In this document: in pieces, positions 44,001 through 57,795 of the stretch
Layout: every line of letters begins with the position of its first letter
How positions within the stretch are numbered: position 1 is the stretch's first letter
Assembly: GCA_029204225.1 (NCBI GenBank)
Contig: CM055102.1
Location: forward strand, 63,214,000-63,277,999
Length of the DNA: 64,000 bases
Direction of reading: 5' to 3'
From: Diphasiastrum complanatum
Lineage: Eukaryota > Streptophyta > Lycopodiopsida > Lycopodiales > Lycopodiaceae
The notes under the pieces: model-generated
The model's database searches: none
What the model was told of the DNA's origin: nothing
What the model saw: only the letters and a program-made list of their open reading frames with translations
Made by a program: the position numbers and the translations under genes

Positions 44001-45240
44001 TGTCATGTCCATGATCAGTACATAGGATTCGGTATACTCCTAGTCTTGGATACGCGGGACTCCAGTGAAACAAGCTGTTAGTTATGGCACGTCATACTGG
44101 ACATGACTCGAAAGTAACTAAAATTCGAGAAATTCTTCTTTATGCTATCAACTCTCTCCCACGAATCATCATCCTCATTATGACCCTTCCACCGAATTAA
44201 GCACTCAGAGATAGAACGATTTCTCAATTGTTTATCTCTGGTTCTTAGCACTTTCTCAGGTTCCAAAGGTGCACTAAGCGACAAATCTTCCAAATGGGAT
44301 AAATCCTCATCCTATCCAACTGCATCACCATCATGTAAACTTAGTTTCAAACGACTTACATGAAATATTGGGTGTGTAGTCGATTTTCCTTGAAGATCGA
44401 GTTCATACACCAAAGAACCAATTCTACGTACGAACCATTGAAAGTTAAAAAAACTATTGCTATAATTCTTTCATGTTTGAGAGCTTCTATGGATAGAAGT
44501 AGTTTAAGGAGGGAAGAATGTCATGTTCATGATCAGTACATAGGATTCGGTATACTCCTAGTCTTGGATACACGGGACTCCAGTGAAACAAGCTGTTAGT
44601 TATGCCATGTCATACTGGACATGACCCGAAAGTAACTAATATTCTTGTGAGGCCGAAAACACACTAATTGGAGTTAGTACAAGGTTTGGGACAGTCAAGG
44701 TATAAGGGAAGCTCTTTAGATCCTTCTTACAAATCCTAAACACAAAGGATAGCACACTGTGGAGAAACCACCCAACCAAGTAGAAGCATCCAATTAATCT
44801 CTAGAAGCCTCACCCCCAAGCCAAGGAACAAGAAGCATGAATGTAGAGTGAGAGCTTGGCAATGAATCAAGAACCATGATGAGGAGTAGGGCGATTTTGG
44901 ACCTCTTATATAGAGCCAAAAGCATCTTGGGCACATAGCCATGCATAGCCCTATGTTTCCTATACATAGATTCACCTAGAATAGAGTCCTATGCATGGAC
45001 CAACTATTCATAGAATGGCTATTGATAACTCTACACATGCATACACTATCTCATACGTTGTCTAAACTCCATTTAGTGTGTTTAGGGCCTCACAAGAATA
45101 TAAGTTACTTTCGGATCACGTCCAGTATGACGTGACATAACTAACAGCTTGTTCACTGGAGTACCATGTATCCAAGACTAGGAGTATACTGTATCTTATC
45201 TACTGGTCATGCACATAACATTCTTCCCTCCTTAAACTGT
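44001..45240. repeat. Cluster of gypsy LTR (family G) fragments and a chromodomain end
   Basis: LTR start with purine tract at 43987-44118 (+); a minus-strand gypsy chromodomain end at 44119-44440 (ECLIRWKG, DDDSWERV); a second purine tract and LTR start at 44505-44519 (+); and an inverted LTR end at 45225-45240. The LTR sequence between 44519 and 45232 has inverted ends of about 180 bp and a TATATAG box near 44919. Confidence 0.7.
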
Positions 45241-45248
45241 TTATATCC

Positions 45249-46563
45249 TTAGAAACTAGAATTCAGGAAATTCTTCTTTATGCTATCAAGTCTCTCCCAC
45301 GAATCATCATCCTCAGTACAACCCTTCCACCGAATTAAGCACTCAGAGATAGAAAAATTTCTCAATTGTTTATCTCTGGTTCTTAGCACTTTCTCAGGTT
45401 CCAAAGGTGCACTAAGCGACAAATCTTCCAAATGGGATAAATCCTCATCCTATCCAACTGTATCACCATCATGTAAACTTAGTTTCAAATGACTTACATG
45501 AAATATTGGGTGTGCAGTTGATTTTCCTTGAAAATCGAGTTCATATGCCAAAGAACCAATTCTACGTACAAACCTGAAAGGTCCACAATAACGGGTAGAT
45601 AGCTTATAATGCTTCCCTGTACGTAAGGTCTTAGAATCTTCTGGAATCCTAAGATATACCCAGTCATCAACTTTAAAATCTCTTGGAGATCTCTTAAGAT
45701 CAGTATAGTGTTTAGCTCTATCTTGAGCATTTCAGATACTATCCTTAGCCAATTGCAACATTTCTTGCATATCACGCAAAAAATCAGCAACCTTCTGGAT
45801 CTTAACAGACTTCATCTCAACATTTACTGGAGATCTAGGTTGAAAACTATACATAAGCATAAAAGGACTGTAACCTATAGCAGAGTGTTTTCTACTATTA
45901 TATGCAAACTGAACCAGTGGGAGATAATCTTCCCAATGAGATTGCCTATGAGAAACATACGTCCTCAAAATATCTTCCATAGTTTGATTAGTCCTTTTCT
46001 GTCTGGCCATCTGATTCAGGATGATTAGAAGAACTTAAACTCAAAGAAGTTTCCGGTTTATGGAATACTGCTGACCAAAAGTGACCTGTGAACTTAGGAT
46101 CTCTATCATTAACAATGTCACTTGGCAGACCATACAACCGAAATAATCTTTCAACAAAGATTAAGGCTAAATCATAAGCCTTTATAGTTGACTTGACTGG
46201 TATGAATGCAGCTAACCTAGTTAACCGATCCACTACAACCCAAATTGAATCATTTTGTCGTTGGGTCTTTGGAAGTCCAACTACAAAATCCATAGATATG
46301 CTTTCTCATTTCTTATCTAGGATATCTAACGGATGCAACAAACCACCATCCTTATGGCGTTCAGCCTTTGCTAGTGGACAAGGCTTGCATTTAACAACAT
46401 ATGACTCGACATACGGCTTGAGCTTTGGCCAATAAAATTCCCTCTTAACCAAGTACAGAGTCCTGTGTATACCGGGATGTCCTACACAGGGTTTGTCATG
46501 ACATTCAAACAAAATCTTCCATTTGAGCTCATCATGGTTCTTGATTCCTTGCCAGGCTCTCAC
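45249..46563 (-). pseudogene. Ty3-gypsy integrase and chromodomain, broken (B' copy)
   Basis: Minus strand: zinc region HPGIHRTLYLVKREF, CKPCPLAKAE; integrase core with MDFVVGLPKTQ, VNDRDPKFTGHFW and SDGQTEKD, so the three acidic positions are all visible here; GPF/Y-type tail; chromodomain end. Frameshifts and stops separate at least four frames. Better preserved in the core than the sister at 24929. Confidence 0.88.
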
Positions 46564-46900
46564 TCTACATTCATGCTTCTTGTTATTGGGGGTGAGGCTT
46601 CTAGAGATTGATTGGATGCTTCTACTTGGTTGGGTGGTTTCTCCACAATGTGTTATCCTTTGTGTTTAGGATTTGTAAGCAGGATCTAAGGAGCTTGCCA
46701 TTGATAACTCTACACATGCATACACTATCTCATACCTTGTCTAAACTCCATTTATTGTGTTTTGGGCCTCACAAGGATATTAGTTACTTTTGGGTCACGT
46801 CCAGTATGACGTGGCATAACTAACAGCTTGTTTCACTGGAGTACTGTGTATCCAAGACTAGGAGTATATTGTATCCTATGTACTGGTCATGGACATAACA
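46564..46900 (-). repeat. Gypsy LTR fragment (family G), minus
   Basis: Complement of 24592-24928, ending GGTCATGGACATAACA at 46900, fused to integrase sequence exactly as in B. Confidence 0.75.
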
Positions 46901-47065
46901 CAAGGCAAGTGTAGAGTTATCAATATCAATTCTGTGAATAGAGGATCTATGCATAGAGAATCTATTCTGGAGGAATCTAGATATAGGAGAGTTAGGACCT
47001 TGCATGTCTGTCTGCACAGGTGGTTCATGGCTCTATAAGAAGAGGCCAAACTCATCCTACTCCTC

Positions 47066-48095
47066 ATATTTGTGATGGATTCACTGCCAGGGTTTCACTC
47101 GAATATTGGAGCACTTGGAGTTATATCCGGATTGAAGTGTTGTTTCCTCAAGGGAGTTTTGGTTTTGGTTTCACTAGTTTATGGTTTGCAACATGCTTAT
47201 CAAATATGGTGGTAGAGTGCTCTTCTACACAAATAGTTTTTGATTTAAGATGCTGAGATTTAGGTGAATTCGATATTGGTTCTTTGTCTCTTGAGAAGCT
47301 TTCATTTTGCTTTTGAATAATCTGTTTTAGGAAGATTATGTTGATTAGTTTCTAGCTAAACTCTGCTTGGCAAAGAAATTGAATGGATAACATATGTCAA
47401 TTGTTGAATCCTATTTAGTAACTTTTGTTCCTTGGTAAATGGATTGTGAATCAATTTATCAAGCTGTTTGAACAAGAAGTGAATGTATTGAAGGATTCCA
47501 GGAATTGCATGTGAGTAAAGGAAGATAAGTTTATCCTCAAATTCATCTGGTTTACTTGCATGTTATAAGGAAAATTGAATTTGCTGTCATTCTAACTTTA
47601 ATTCAGTAAGCAGAAAATAAAAGCTAGAGGCGCATCTACATCGGTGGTGCTCACCAATTGGTCTTACTTACCATTTCTACCTTGTTTTCACCCGAGAAAG
47701 AATCACATATGCTGAGTCTGAGAATTTTCCAGAATCTGGCCAGCTAAGTGATGGATTCTAGTTGACAGCTAGAAGTTTAGCTAATGAATCCCTCTTGATT
47801 GCTTATGAATATGTGATTGGGAGGTTGATACAGATGGAGGAAGCTGAGGCTGTAATTCCCTGATTTGCTTGTTTGAAAGGTAGTGAATTTGCCTTGACAA
47901 CGATGGGTAAGCTTCCCGAGTGGGATACTCAGAAGTAGAGCCAGTGACCCTTGTGGAAGGATGTTTTCCTGCAGACAGATTGATGAACGCTCCCCTGTTG
48001 TGATCAATGGAGGTTTGAAGCATCTAGGAAGAATCGTAGCAGACTATTCAATGCCTGAAATCGATGGTTGAATCTGGCTGAATTCATTGATCTGA
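47066..48095. other. Unassigned stretch between B' and E3
   Basis: No second copy in the window and no recognised gene. Overlapping minus frames at 47777-48023 are short; the plus strand near 47960-48050 reads RSPVVINGGLKHLGRIVAD without any family I can name. Confidence 0.4.
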
Positions 48096-48097
48096 GT

Positions 48098-51000
48098 AGA
48101 GGATGATGTAAGCCGTTTGAGTGGCATTCCTGCCATCCTTCAAGCGATGGAACTCGCATTGCTGCAGGGGAAACCTTGGAAAAATCTGGTCGTTCTCTCT
48201 CTCGCTGGTGGAAACCCGATGGTGATGGAAACTCGATGGTGGATGTGAAGTGATGAGCCGGCCCTATTTTTTGACAGGGCCCATGTCTTTTGTTCTTTTA
48301 AAAACCTTAGGGTTTTTGGTATGCATATGTTGGGTGTTCAAAAGTTGATTTGAAGCATGATGAGTGGTCCGCAATTTGGGGAATTGGGTGACTATCTACA
48401 TCGATGCTATTACATGCTGAATTATCAAGGCTTGATTGAATTTCGACATTTAGTAGCTTTGAGTTGGTTTGAAATTGGTTTTTTAGATCAACTCTGGAGG
48501 TTAAAGTTAGTAGCACCTCGTTATAGAAACTTCGGTTAATTGGTGTTAGATTGTCAAAGTTTGACTTTGGATTTTTTGTAGGGCTTCCCATATTAGGAGT
48601 TGAAGGAATTTGGATTTCCTTTCTCTAGGGACAATATGCATGTTGTTGGAGCTTTATCACTTGGACATTTTTGTTAAGCCAATTTATTTTGGAACTTTAG
48701 TACTGTTGGACCTTTGGTTAAGCTATAATAGTTGGTTTTGGAAATGGAGTTTTTTTTAAGCTAATTTTGACAGAAAGGGATGAATGGTATGGTTCTCAGG
48801 CATATACCCAGTATAGGAACTAGATTCTTTTTACGATGCTATTTAAACCATTTAACTCTAGAGTATTGGTACTCCCAATAAATAGAGTTAAATTGAATTT
48901 CACGGTTAGATCCCAATATGGTATCTCATTATTTACAAAATCAAAGGCCCTCAAAACTATTTTTTGCTTTCTTAATTAATTCTTTATTTCTTAATAATTT
49001 CTTGAATATAAGACATCAGACTGATTTATATGAATTCTTTCCAGCATATTGAAGTTATTATTCTGAAAGGCTATTATGTCATATAAATTACTACTTATGG
49101 GAATAGACTTGAAATTCAGATTAATTCTTAGGTTAAAGTGTTTCACTTTCTTAAACCTAGAATGACTCTTTGTGCATAAATGGATTTCGATGGAATGGTA
49201 GTTTCTTGTACTCGGGTTGAAAATATTTGAAGGAAAAGTAATATGGTGTCTCATTATTTACAAAATCAGAGGCCCTCAAATCTATTTTTTGTTTTCTTAA
49301 TTAATCCTTTACTTCTTAGTAATTTCTTGAATATAGATATCAGACTTACATATATCATTCTTTCCAGCATGAAGTTATTCTTTTGAAAGATGTCATATAA
49401 ATTACTACTTGTGTGAATAGACATGGAATTCAGAAAAATTCTAAGGTTGTGTTTCAATTTCTTAAACCTAGAATATCTCTATTGCATAAATGGGTTTCGA
49501 TAAAATAGTAATTTCTATCACTCAGATTGGAAATATTTGAAAGAAAAGTCCTATTTGTAATGAAGTGAATCTTTAGTGATTTTCTTGGATTTGGATTTTC
49601 TCATATATCATCTTTCCAGTTAATTTTTATTGAAATTGATAATTTCTTTAAAAGGAGGGGTGGAGTGATGGGATAAAATTCTATTTAGAAATCTGTGGGT
49701 TGCATAGTTTTTGGAAGAGAACCAGCCAAGGTATAGAAATGAGATTTGATCTAAAAGGAATTTCGGATAGAGTCAGAGTAAGATACATAATTGGAACTTT
49801 TTGAAGTGGAATTCTATTGGGATTGTGTGGACAATTTGGAACTAAAACAGGTTTCATATTGGAATCATTATCTATAAGTGGTAAAGTGAAAGGTCAAAGG
49901 TTACGTATTCCATTTTGATTGGAATAGGAGTAAGTTTGATCAGAATTTAAGTCAAAGTGTTCTGTATTGAATGAACCTAATTTTATTTTTAGTACTAGGA
50001 TCAGTGAGGGGTTGATTGAGTGGAAGAAATTATGTAATTAGAGATAAGTTGTATTGAAAAACTGTTGAGAGTGAATGTTATTCGTCTCAGAGATTTCTTG
50101 AATATGTTATTTACTCATGAGAAATAGAAAATCTTTGGTAGTTGAGTTACAAGATCTCAGTGAGATATGTGAGTAACGTATGTGGGTTCTGGAGGAATCT
50201 GCCAGATAAGAATGTGTTTATTTAGTGGATCATAGCGAGATTATTCACTTATGTGCACGATTAATCGTGTATGAATTTATTGTGGATTCCTGGCTAGTAG
50301 AGTTATTTGGTGCACTTAACCTAGTCGGTGAACATAGACATCTGATCAAGTATTGTTTTGACAGATACTTGTAGAGTTAACAGATCTTTGGGTGAAGATT
50401 TATGAATGATTTGTATATGGATCTAAATGTGGTGTTGTATGCTAGAAACCTATAGTTTTGATTTATATTGCTTGTAAGATGCATGATTAGTGAATCTTCA
50501 TCAGTTAAAATTATGTGCGTTGGATATATAGTATTCTTGCTAGAGTATTCCTTAGTTAGGGAATGGACTTAGATCATTAGTGATTGTATCCCAGTGAGCT
50601 CAATTGGATAATGAATCATAATGAATATGAGAATAATAACTGAATTGTATTAAGCAGATCTTTGGATATCTAGATTTAGTTCTAGATAGTGAATCTAAAG
50701 TTTTTGTGGTTGAAGATGAGTTTCATCTTGGTATGCATTCAGTCTTTAATTACCAGTGGTTTATAGTGACTTGAATCTTGCACTTCAGTTAAAGAATCCT
50801 ATCTGAAGAATATTCATAAATCTAGTATTTTCTTAGTGGAAAGATTTTGGAATGACTCTTACTTTTCCTGAGTTATGTTGGACATATACTCCAGTATCCT
50901 ATAAACTATTAAGTATGGTTTTTTATTCCTGAAAATTATGATTGACGAATCATACGAATCTAAATATTTATGATTGACGGATCATAAATAGATACTTAAT

Positions 51001-51425
51001 TATTGCTAGAGGATTATAGGAAATTGTGATGATTCTAAGTGTGATGATTAAATCTTGATCTATTGATTGAGTAAGAATTCGAATCAATGTTTTGAATCTC
51101 TTTACTCCAGTATTTTACTGAGAACCTATGGATCTCATAGACATTCTCACAAGGGAAGTTATTTTACTTGTAGAAAATTTAATTTACCTAGTGGATGTCA
51201 TTTCTGCTATACTTTATGGTCTGCAGATGCTTGAGTACAGTTTTTTTCTTCTTCTTTTGATTAGATCTCTAGTTATCATAGGGGACAGACAAATCTATTA
51301 AGATGAATGGGTGCTATTTTCTTGCATTTGATGCTAGAAGTAGGAGCATTTAATTCAAAAGAGTATTTAGAATACTCAGAGTTGAGTTTTAATCATTCTA
51401 TATCTTAATGACTTTCCTAGAGATT
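48098..51425. repeat. Repeat block E, copy E3 (with RNase exon edge)
   Basis: Direct to E1 from the RNase exon edge (48098-48246 matches 17455-17600) to TTCTAGTTGAATGAATT. It shares with E1 the 325-bp tandem duplication, and lacks a 36-bp insertion E1 has near 17627 and about 80 bp E1 has near 18300. Non-coding. Confidence 0.87.
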
Positions 51426-51495
51426 CTAGTTGAATGAATTATCATATCTTAGAATTTGGATTCTAAGGATATTTGTACTTGAAGCTTATGAATTA
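51426..51495 (+). pseudogene. CACTA C-terminal end joined to gypsy protease
   Basis: LNELSYLRIWILRIF runs in frame into VDVILGLPWLNEH. At 51495 the sequence shared with E1 stops (GAAGCTTATGAATTA) and gypsy sequence starts, so the frame at 51430-51939 is a chance fusion. Confidence 0.75.
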
Positions 51496-53695
51496 GTCGA
51501 TGTGATTTTGGGCCTCCCTTGGTTAAATGAACACTGTATCGTAGTTTTGGGTAGGAGCTCAAACTTGGTCCTCTTGGATTATAAGGGACAAATATGCGTG
51601 ACAAAAGCCCTGCCCGGAGGAAATGCTAAGGATACCGATATTGAACAAAATCTGGTTGCAGCATTAGCGATGAAAAGAATGGCGAAAGGGAAAAGGTCAA
51701 AGTGCTTTCTTTGCATCTGCCGAGAAGTCTCAGAAGGGAAAAGCGTGCGACAAGAAAACTTGCCAAAAGAAGTGGTAGATCTGTTAGAAGAATTTAGCGA
51801 TGTGTTCCCGGAGGAACTCCCAGCTAAGCTACCTCCTCGAAGACCAATGGACCATAAAATTGAGTTGGTACCAGGAACAGAGCCAACTTCACAGAATGTC
51901 ACAAGAAGAGTTGGCGAAACCGAAACGACAACTTGGTGAATTGATAGACAAAGGTTTTATTGTACCTAGCGCTTCACCTTTTGGAGCCCCAGTGTTGTTC
52001 GTGGAAAAGGCGGACAAAACTCTTCGAATGTGTGTGGATTATTGCATGCTTAACAAGAGTACCATCAAGAACAAGTACCCCATGCCTAGAATTGATGACC
52101 TATTCGACCAACTCAAACATGCCAAATACTTTAGCCGAATAGATCTCAGATCTGGATATCATCAAATTCGAATAGCTAAAGGTGATGAGCACAAAACGAC
52201 ATTTCGAACGCGCTACGGGAGTCACGAGTTCCTGGTGATGCCATTCGGTCTAACAAACGCACCAGCCACTTTTTGCACGTTGATGAACAATATATTTCAA
52301 GGGACTTAATGATCGAATTCCAGCTGGGAAAGCCTCATAAACATTTCACTTGGAAAGATCAAATGGTTGTTTATAAAAAACGCAGAGTATATGTCCCAGA
52401 AAGTCTTGCGAGAACTTCATGACGTACTAGCCGCCGGGCATCCAGGGGTGAATCACATGTATGAACTTCTCAAAAGAGGCTTCTATTGGCCAAGTATGTG
52501 GGCAGACGTTTAATCCTATGTGCAAACATGCCCGACATGTCAGCAAGTGAAGTTGGAACCGCTAGCTCCGGCTGGACTACTCCAACCATTACCGGTACCA
52601 GCATACCCATGGGATTCGGTGAGCATGGATTTTATTGTTCAACTACCACGGTGCCAAGGCTTCGACTCAATTTATGTGGTGGTTGACCGGTTTTCAAAGC
52701 AAGTTCATCTAGTACCAACTAAAAGTTCAGTGACAGCTGAAGAAGTGGCAAGGTTATTTTTCAAATGTGTTTTCAAATACCACGGCCTGCCTAGAGCGAT
52801 TATTTCTGACCGAGACACCAAGTTCGTTGGAAAGTTTTGGACTTGTCTATTTCGCCTCGTGGGAACCGGACTGAATTTCAGTACTGCATATCACCCTCAG
52901 ACACAAACGGAGCAAGTCAATCGACAGATTGAACAATATTTACAAAATTATGTCACTTGGGACCAATCCGATTGGGTCAACTACTTGGATATTCTCGAGT
53001 TTCTACATAACAACCAAGTGAACAGATCTACTGGAAGGGCACCCTTCGAGATAAGCAATGGTCGGCTACCAATTGTTCCAAGCTCTTTTCTTACAGGCGT
53101 GCAGGAAACACCAGTACCCACTATAGAGGAATTCATCAATGACTAGCACACAAAGCTGACAGAGGTGAAGGCATTTTTAGAGCAGTCACAAAGGAGTATG
53201 GCAGCTGACGTAAACCCACATCGATGAGAATTGAAATTTGAGGAAGGTGATCAAGTATGGCTGAACACAAAGAACATTGCGTTACCAAAAGGTTTTTCTC
53301 ATAAGTTCGCTCGACCTTATGCGGGACCATATTATGTCACCAAGAAGATCAACCCAGTGGCTTACCGATTAGCGCTGCCATCCAGCTTGGATATACACAA
53401 TGTGTTTTATATCTCATTACTCAAATGGTACAAACCAGATGAGCGATTTGATCGGCAACACGAACTCCGTCACCCACCAACGACACTTGATGATACGAAG
53501 AGGCAGCTTGTACCAGAACAAATATTGACACATAGAAAGCGAACTGGCGTTCAACGTGAATATCTAGTGAAGTGGCTACGGGCTCCACTTATTGAGGCTT
53601 CTTGGGAGTACGAAGACAAACTTAAGGAGGGAGCCCCTGAAGTACTAGTAGATTATCTGCAAAAGAACCAACGCAATAGCCGTTTTCCCAGATAG
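51496..53695 (+). pseudogene. Ty3-gypsy (chromovirus) pol with internal deletion
   Basis: Protease end (DVILGLPWLNEH), then a frameshift near 51885. Reverse transcriptase N-terminal half: [56 protein letters not shown]. The rest of RT including YxDD, and all of RNase H, are deleted at about 52310. Then VYKKRRVYVPE, the HHCC finger (HPGVNH, CPTCQ), the integrase core with acidic residues in SMDFIV, ISDRDTKF and the YHPQTQTEQVN region, and a chromodomain at the end (REYLVKWLRA, ASWEYED). In-frame stops at about 52307, 52511, 53144 and 53226. No LTR or primer site is recognisable around it. A distinct lineage from the gypsy in block B. Non-functional. Confidence 0.92.
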
Positions 53696-54419
53696 AAGCC
53701 AATAAACCTGGCGGCATGCCTCCTACATAAACATTCATGGCCATTCTGAAGTTCAAGGAACTTCCCGGTATTTTTCTTAAGTTTGCCAATAAATCACTTG
53801 CAGCTTTACACAGGTTTTACATAAGTGGACTTTATCTACAGGGTACATTGAATGCTTTAGAGAATGACTGCTATGATACTTACGAAATTTTTTTTGACAA
53901 TTACCCTCATCTATGGCATGCTTGAATGTAGCATACTTAAGAAAAATTTTATAGTATAAACAATCGTCCTCATAGATGGCAGAAATAAAGGCTTTTGTTT
54001 ATGAAAATGAGTATTGTGCTTGACTGCATATTAAATCGTGATCAAGGTTCAAAAGTTTATCTAACAATAAGATTGCTTGCGGACTCCTGCATGGCATGGA
54101 TTTGCCCAAGAAGTCACGAGTACCACACATGACTTGCTTACAAGTAAGAATTTTGGTATGGCATGGATTTGTCCCAAATTTCATGTGCTAGTCCAAGCTA
54201 CTTATACGTTAGTAGATTGCACTGTATTTTACTGCTCTTTTCTAATATGCATTATAGTATACCTGTTCAATCAAAAGATAGGAACCTAGACCATCAAACT
54301 GATCAGTATGGCACTCGCCCTGATACGGTATCGATATGGTTAGGCCTATCACTTTAAATGACTGTCAGTAAGGAAAGATCGGACTATAAAAAAATTTATC
54401 TACAGTGCAAGTTGATTAG

Positions 54420-54660
54420 TTGAGCTTAACGTCTTTTGTACATGGATAACAACTGACATTCAACGTTGACACCTGTCTTCCTCACTATGCTAAGTTGTGT
54501 GGTTTTGTGTGGTGGGATGGTGGCAGGTGCCAATTATGGTATGCTTTACAACGCTTTCTAGTATTGTGTACTTTTCAGCTATGTTTTTCCTTGTTGGTTT
54601 ATGAATAAAGGGTTATAAAAAGTTTTGATCTTGACTTGTCAAGAGGAACTCTGATCTGTT
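54420..54660 (+). repeat. LTR-like repeat family L, copy in A'
   Basis: Plus-strand unit with CACCTGTCTTCCTC, GTGGGATGGTGGCAGG and TTTATGAATAAAGGG. Confidence 0.5.
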
Positions 54661-55191
54661 TATCTCTCGCTTGCTCGCTCTCTCTTTACTTGTGACACCT
54701 AAATGGCAAAACTCGAGGCTCTTCACTTTTTGCAATTGATTGTTTTTTTGGTTACCAGTGGATTTTATGTAATGTCCTAAAGTAATTTTATTAGAAAGGT
54801 CACTTCCTAAGTCTTGCTGGAGTGAGACTAACCTTTATTGATGGATTTATTGGACTCAACTTGTATGTATCTTCTAAAATGCAAACTCGATTCAAACATA
54901 TGTTTTGAAACCAACTCACTTTAAATATATGCTGAGAAACCAACTCAACAAGACTATCAAGGCTCTAAAATCAAAGAATGGTGGCATTAGAGGAGTTCTA
55001 AATAAAGATACTTTTAATATTTTTTCTCAAATTTTGCTTACACATGGACCAATCAAAACACTCAAATTTGAAATCTACGTAACGTAGCTCATTAGAATTG
55101 AAAAAAAAGAGGTTTCTTAATAATGCTATAATTCGGCGCCGGGGGCAGCCCACAAGCATGACATGTTACTCATAGTATAATATGCAATTAT

Positions 55192-55519
55192 CATTTAAAA
55201 TAGGATAACTTTTTAAGTATAGCTCCGATTGAGACGAAAATTCTACCCTTGGAAAGCACTCAACGAGAGCTTTACAATGGTACCATATATGCCTACTTTC
55301 AAGCTACCATTCAAAAGTTATGGCCGAGTACTCTATCCACGTACAAGAGAGATATGTGGACTTTTTTTTTGGTCTGAAACTTTGACCGGCCATAACTTCT
55401 GAACAATAGCTTGAAAGTAGCATGTAGGTACCATGGGAAAGCTCTCGTCAAGCGCTTTCCAACAATATAATTTTTGTCTCAATCGGAGCTACGGTTAAAA
55501 AGTTATCCTATTTTAAATG
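55192..55519. repeat. Fold-back element, copy 2
   Basis: Inverted copy of 3781-4108 with the same terminal CATTTAAAATAGGATAACTT. Confidence 0.8.
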
Positions 55520-56177
55520 AACTACAAACAATAATGTACATAGAATGGTTAAGCATCGGAACTAGTGCGGGCAGAAATGAAAAAGAATTTGGGCAGAAAA
55601 TGAATTTATTTTGGTAATTTACATTAATAAACTTTGTCAATCTACATGGCATTTCTTAAAAGGTCTTTTTTGGACTCAGAGTTTCTCTTATGTTGATTAT
55701 TGGTCAAGCTATACTTGAAGGACAAACATAATCAACAACATGCCTAGTTACGAAACTTGAAACTAATAATCTATGGACAACAATCGCAAATAAAAACTCT
55801 CGGTCCAGTACAATCAAAGTGAGGCTTCAATGTTATATGAGATTACAATTGAAAACCGTAATTTAAAAAAAAAACTAAAAAATGTTATTGTTCATCCTCA
55901 GAACAAACCTCGGTATACTGTCGAAATAGATGTTGGTTGATTCTGATAAATCTTTAAGATACTTAGTTGATAAACTCAGCTGAAGACTGACTTAGCACCC
56001 ACTGATTTGCGCTAGCTTCAAGCTCTTATACTTAGTTTTGATTATTATCAGAGTGTATTTTTTTCTACACTATGTTTTTGGTTCCATTGTGCATTGCGGT
56101 ATTCATTTCATCTTGAACTCATAGCTAGTAATTGACACACTACCGATCTATCCCCATCTGCTCACCACTTTCGCTAC

Positions 56178-56390
56178 TCACCACGTTTCCATCAAATTCC
56201 TACATGCCAGTTTATATAAGTATCCATGTCTCTTGCCGAGTGCAAGGATCGTATTTGTCCTATCGATAATTCGGCATTGATTAGACTCAAACTCTACCCT
56301 ATGATCTAAATCAGCAATTCTACTTACTGATAACATATTTCTAGTGAGTTTAGGTACATACAAAACATTTGATAGTAGTTTGAATTGATC
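56178..56390 (-). pseudogene. Copia pol relic (A' copy)
   Basis: YVPKLTRNMLSVSRIADLD and KRHGYLYKL, as at 2840-3045. Confidence 0.7.
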
Positions 56391-57140
56391 ATGCTAGAAC
56401 ATCACTCTTACAATGCATTCATCTTCGATAGTATGTGTGCTAACATCGCCAAAATGAATTCGTGCATGGGTCAATACACCCATGTGCCCCTCATTAATGA
56501 GTCAAAATGATGCATACGGACAGACACGTGGACCACTTAAATGATGCCACATGTACCGGATTTATCATTTTTCATCAAAAATCAGTTTTTTCATGGAAAT
56601 ATCGATTTCAAGCACGGTGAACAGGCTTTTAGTATCGCTTTTGAGTGGGGGTACATTGGCTAGAGAAAATCAAAATGAAAAAGTGTGCTTGAGAGTATTT
56701 TTGATAGCAAGACAGGGTGAATATAAACAAGAGATACAAGACTGTTGGGGACAAGAGGAACTTGACAACTTTTAGATTGGCAAAAATCATAAGAAGAAAG
56801 GTCACCAATGTCGCAGATGTCTTGGGAAAATATTTCCAACTGAGAGGCACTATCCTCGTCAAGGTCATCAATAAAGACAAGATGATGTGGTGAAAGAGGT
56901 GCATCAGATATGGAAGGGGAAATAACAGTAGGTGTGATACCATTTTCATTTTCCAGACACATGAATACTTTTCTAATGTGTAAATTACAGAACTTATCTT
57001 CTTCTTTAAATCTTTTGATGAAATCATTGAGACGATTATAAAGATTTTACATTAGACTCAGAGTAACTTTCTTCTTAACAAACTCAAGATAGATCTTAAC
57101 CCAATCAATAGTCTCAAGTAAATCAATAAGACAAAGAATC

Positions 57141-57795
57141 TGTGAAAAATACAGATCCTAAGTGGATCTAAACTCCAAGATCATTGGCTTGAATGCTTGC
57201 ACTCCAAACTACATAAGCTAGGAATTGGCAACACATTATATGCTACCTAGAATGCAAAGAACTTGATCAAAAAGCATTTATCACAAATGGAAACTTCCAT
57301 AAACATCAAGTGCGGCCCAAAATAGCATTATACAGTCCATAATACATCAGCCTACCACTTTTGGAAAGCACCTAAGATCATACACAATAGCTTGAAGACA
57401 ATACACACAACAATGCTCTCAATGGAGGAAGAAACAATGACAATGATCTATTGATCTCAATGAAGCATACAAAAGGTTTCTCCAACCTGTTCTCCACGAC
57501 TTCCCTACTATTTATGGATGAGGAAGATGACTCTCTCTCCTCTCTCTAGAAGGTACTTGACCCTAGATATTCCCTATATAGGAAAAATAGCTAAAAATGG
57601 CTTATATGACCAAAATACATCAAAATGGTCTCATTTTGAAGGGTATGAAGTTTGACACTTCATCATACTGAAAAAATACAGTAAATAAAAACATTGTGGC
57701 CTGGTTCACACGTGTGAAACTCCAGAACCAAAACTATTTACAATTTTAGCCAATTTAGGCCTCAAACTAGCTAGGAAATGTTGACAATTTTCACA
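57141..57795 (-). repeat. Copia 3' LTR of the truncated copy
   Basis: 655 bp, bounded by TGTGAAAAATACAG and ACAATTTTCACA on the plus strand. Confidence 0.95.

Larger units (their letters stand above)
40850..47065. repeat. Duplicated block B' (inverted copy of 24425-29640)
   Basis: Right arm of the large inverted repeat. About 1.2 kb of additional LTR-type sequence at 44001-45240 makes it longer than B. Confidence 0.88.
53845..57136. repeat. Duplicated block A' (inverted copy of 2091-5240)
   Basis: Contains inverted copies of the L unit (54420-54660, +), the fold-back element, the copia relic (56178-56390, -) and the unknown frame (56660-57136, -). It ends at the copia LTR with the complement of GATTCTTTGTCTTATTG. 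Confidence 0.85.

Noticed and set aside
51430-51939. Apparent 169-residue protein with a novel N-terminus before gypsy protease
   Set aside because: The first 20-odd codons are the end of a CACTA-derived sequence shared with 20890 and 43560; the fusion is a rearrangement junction.
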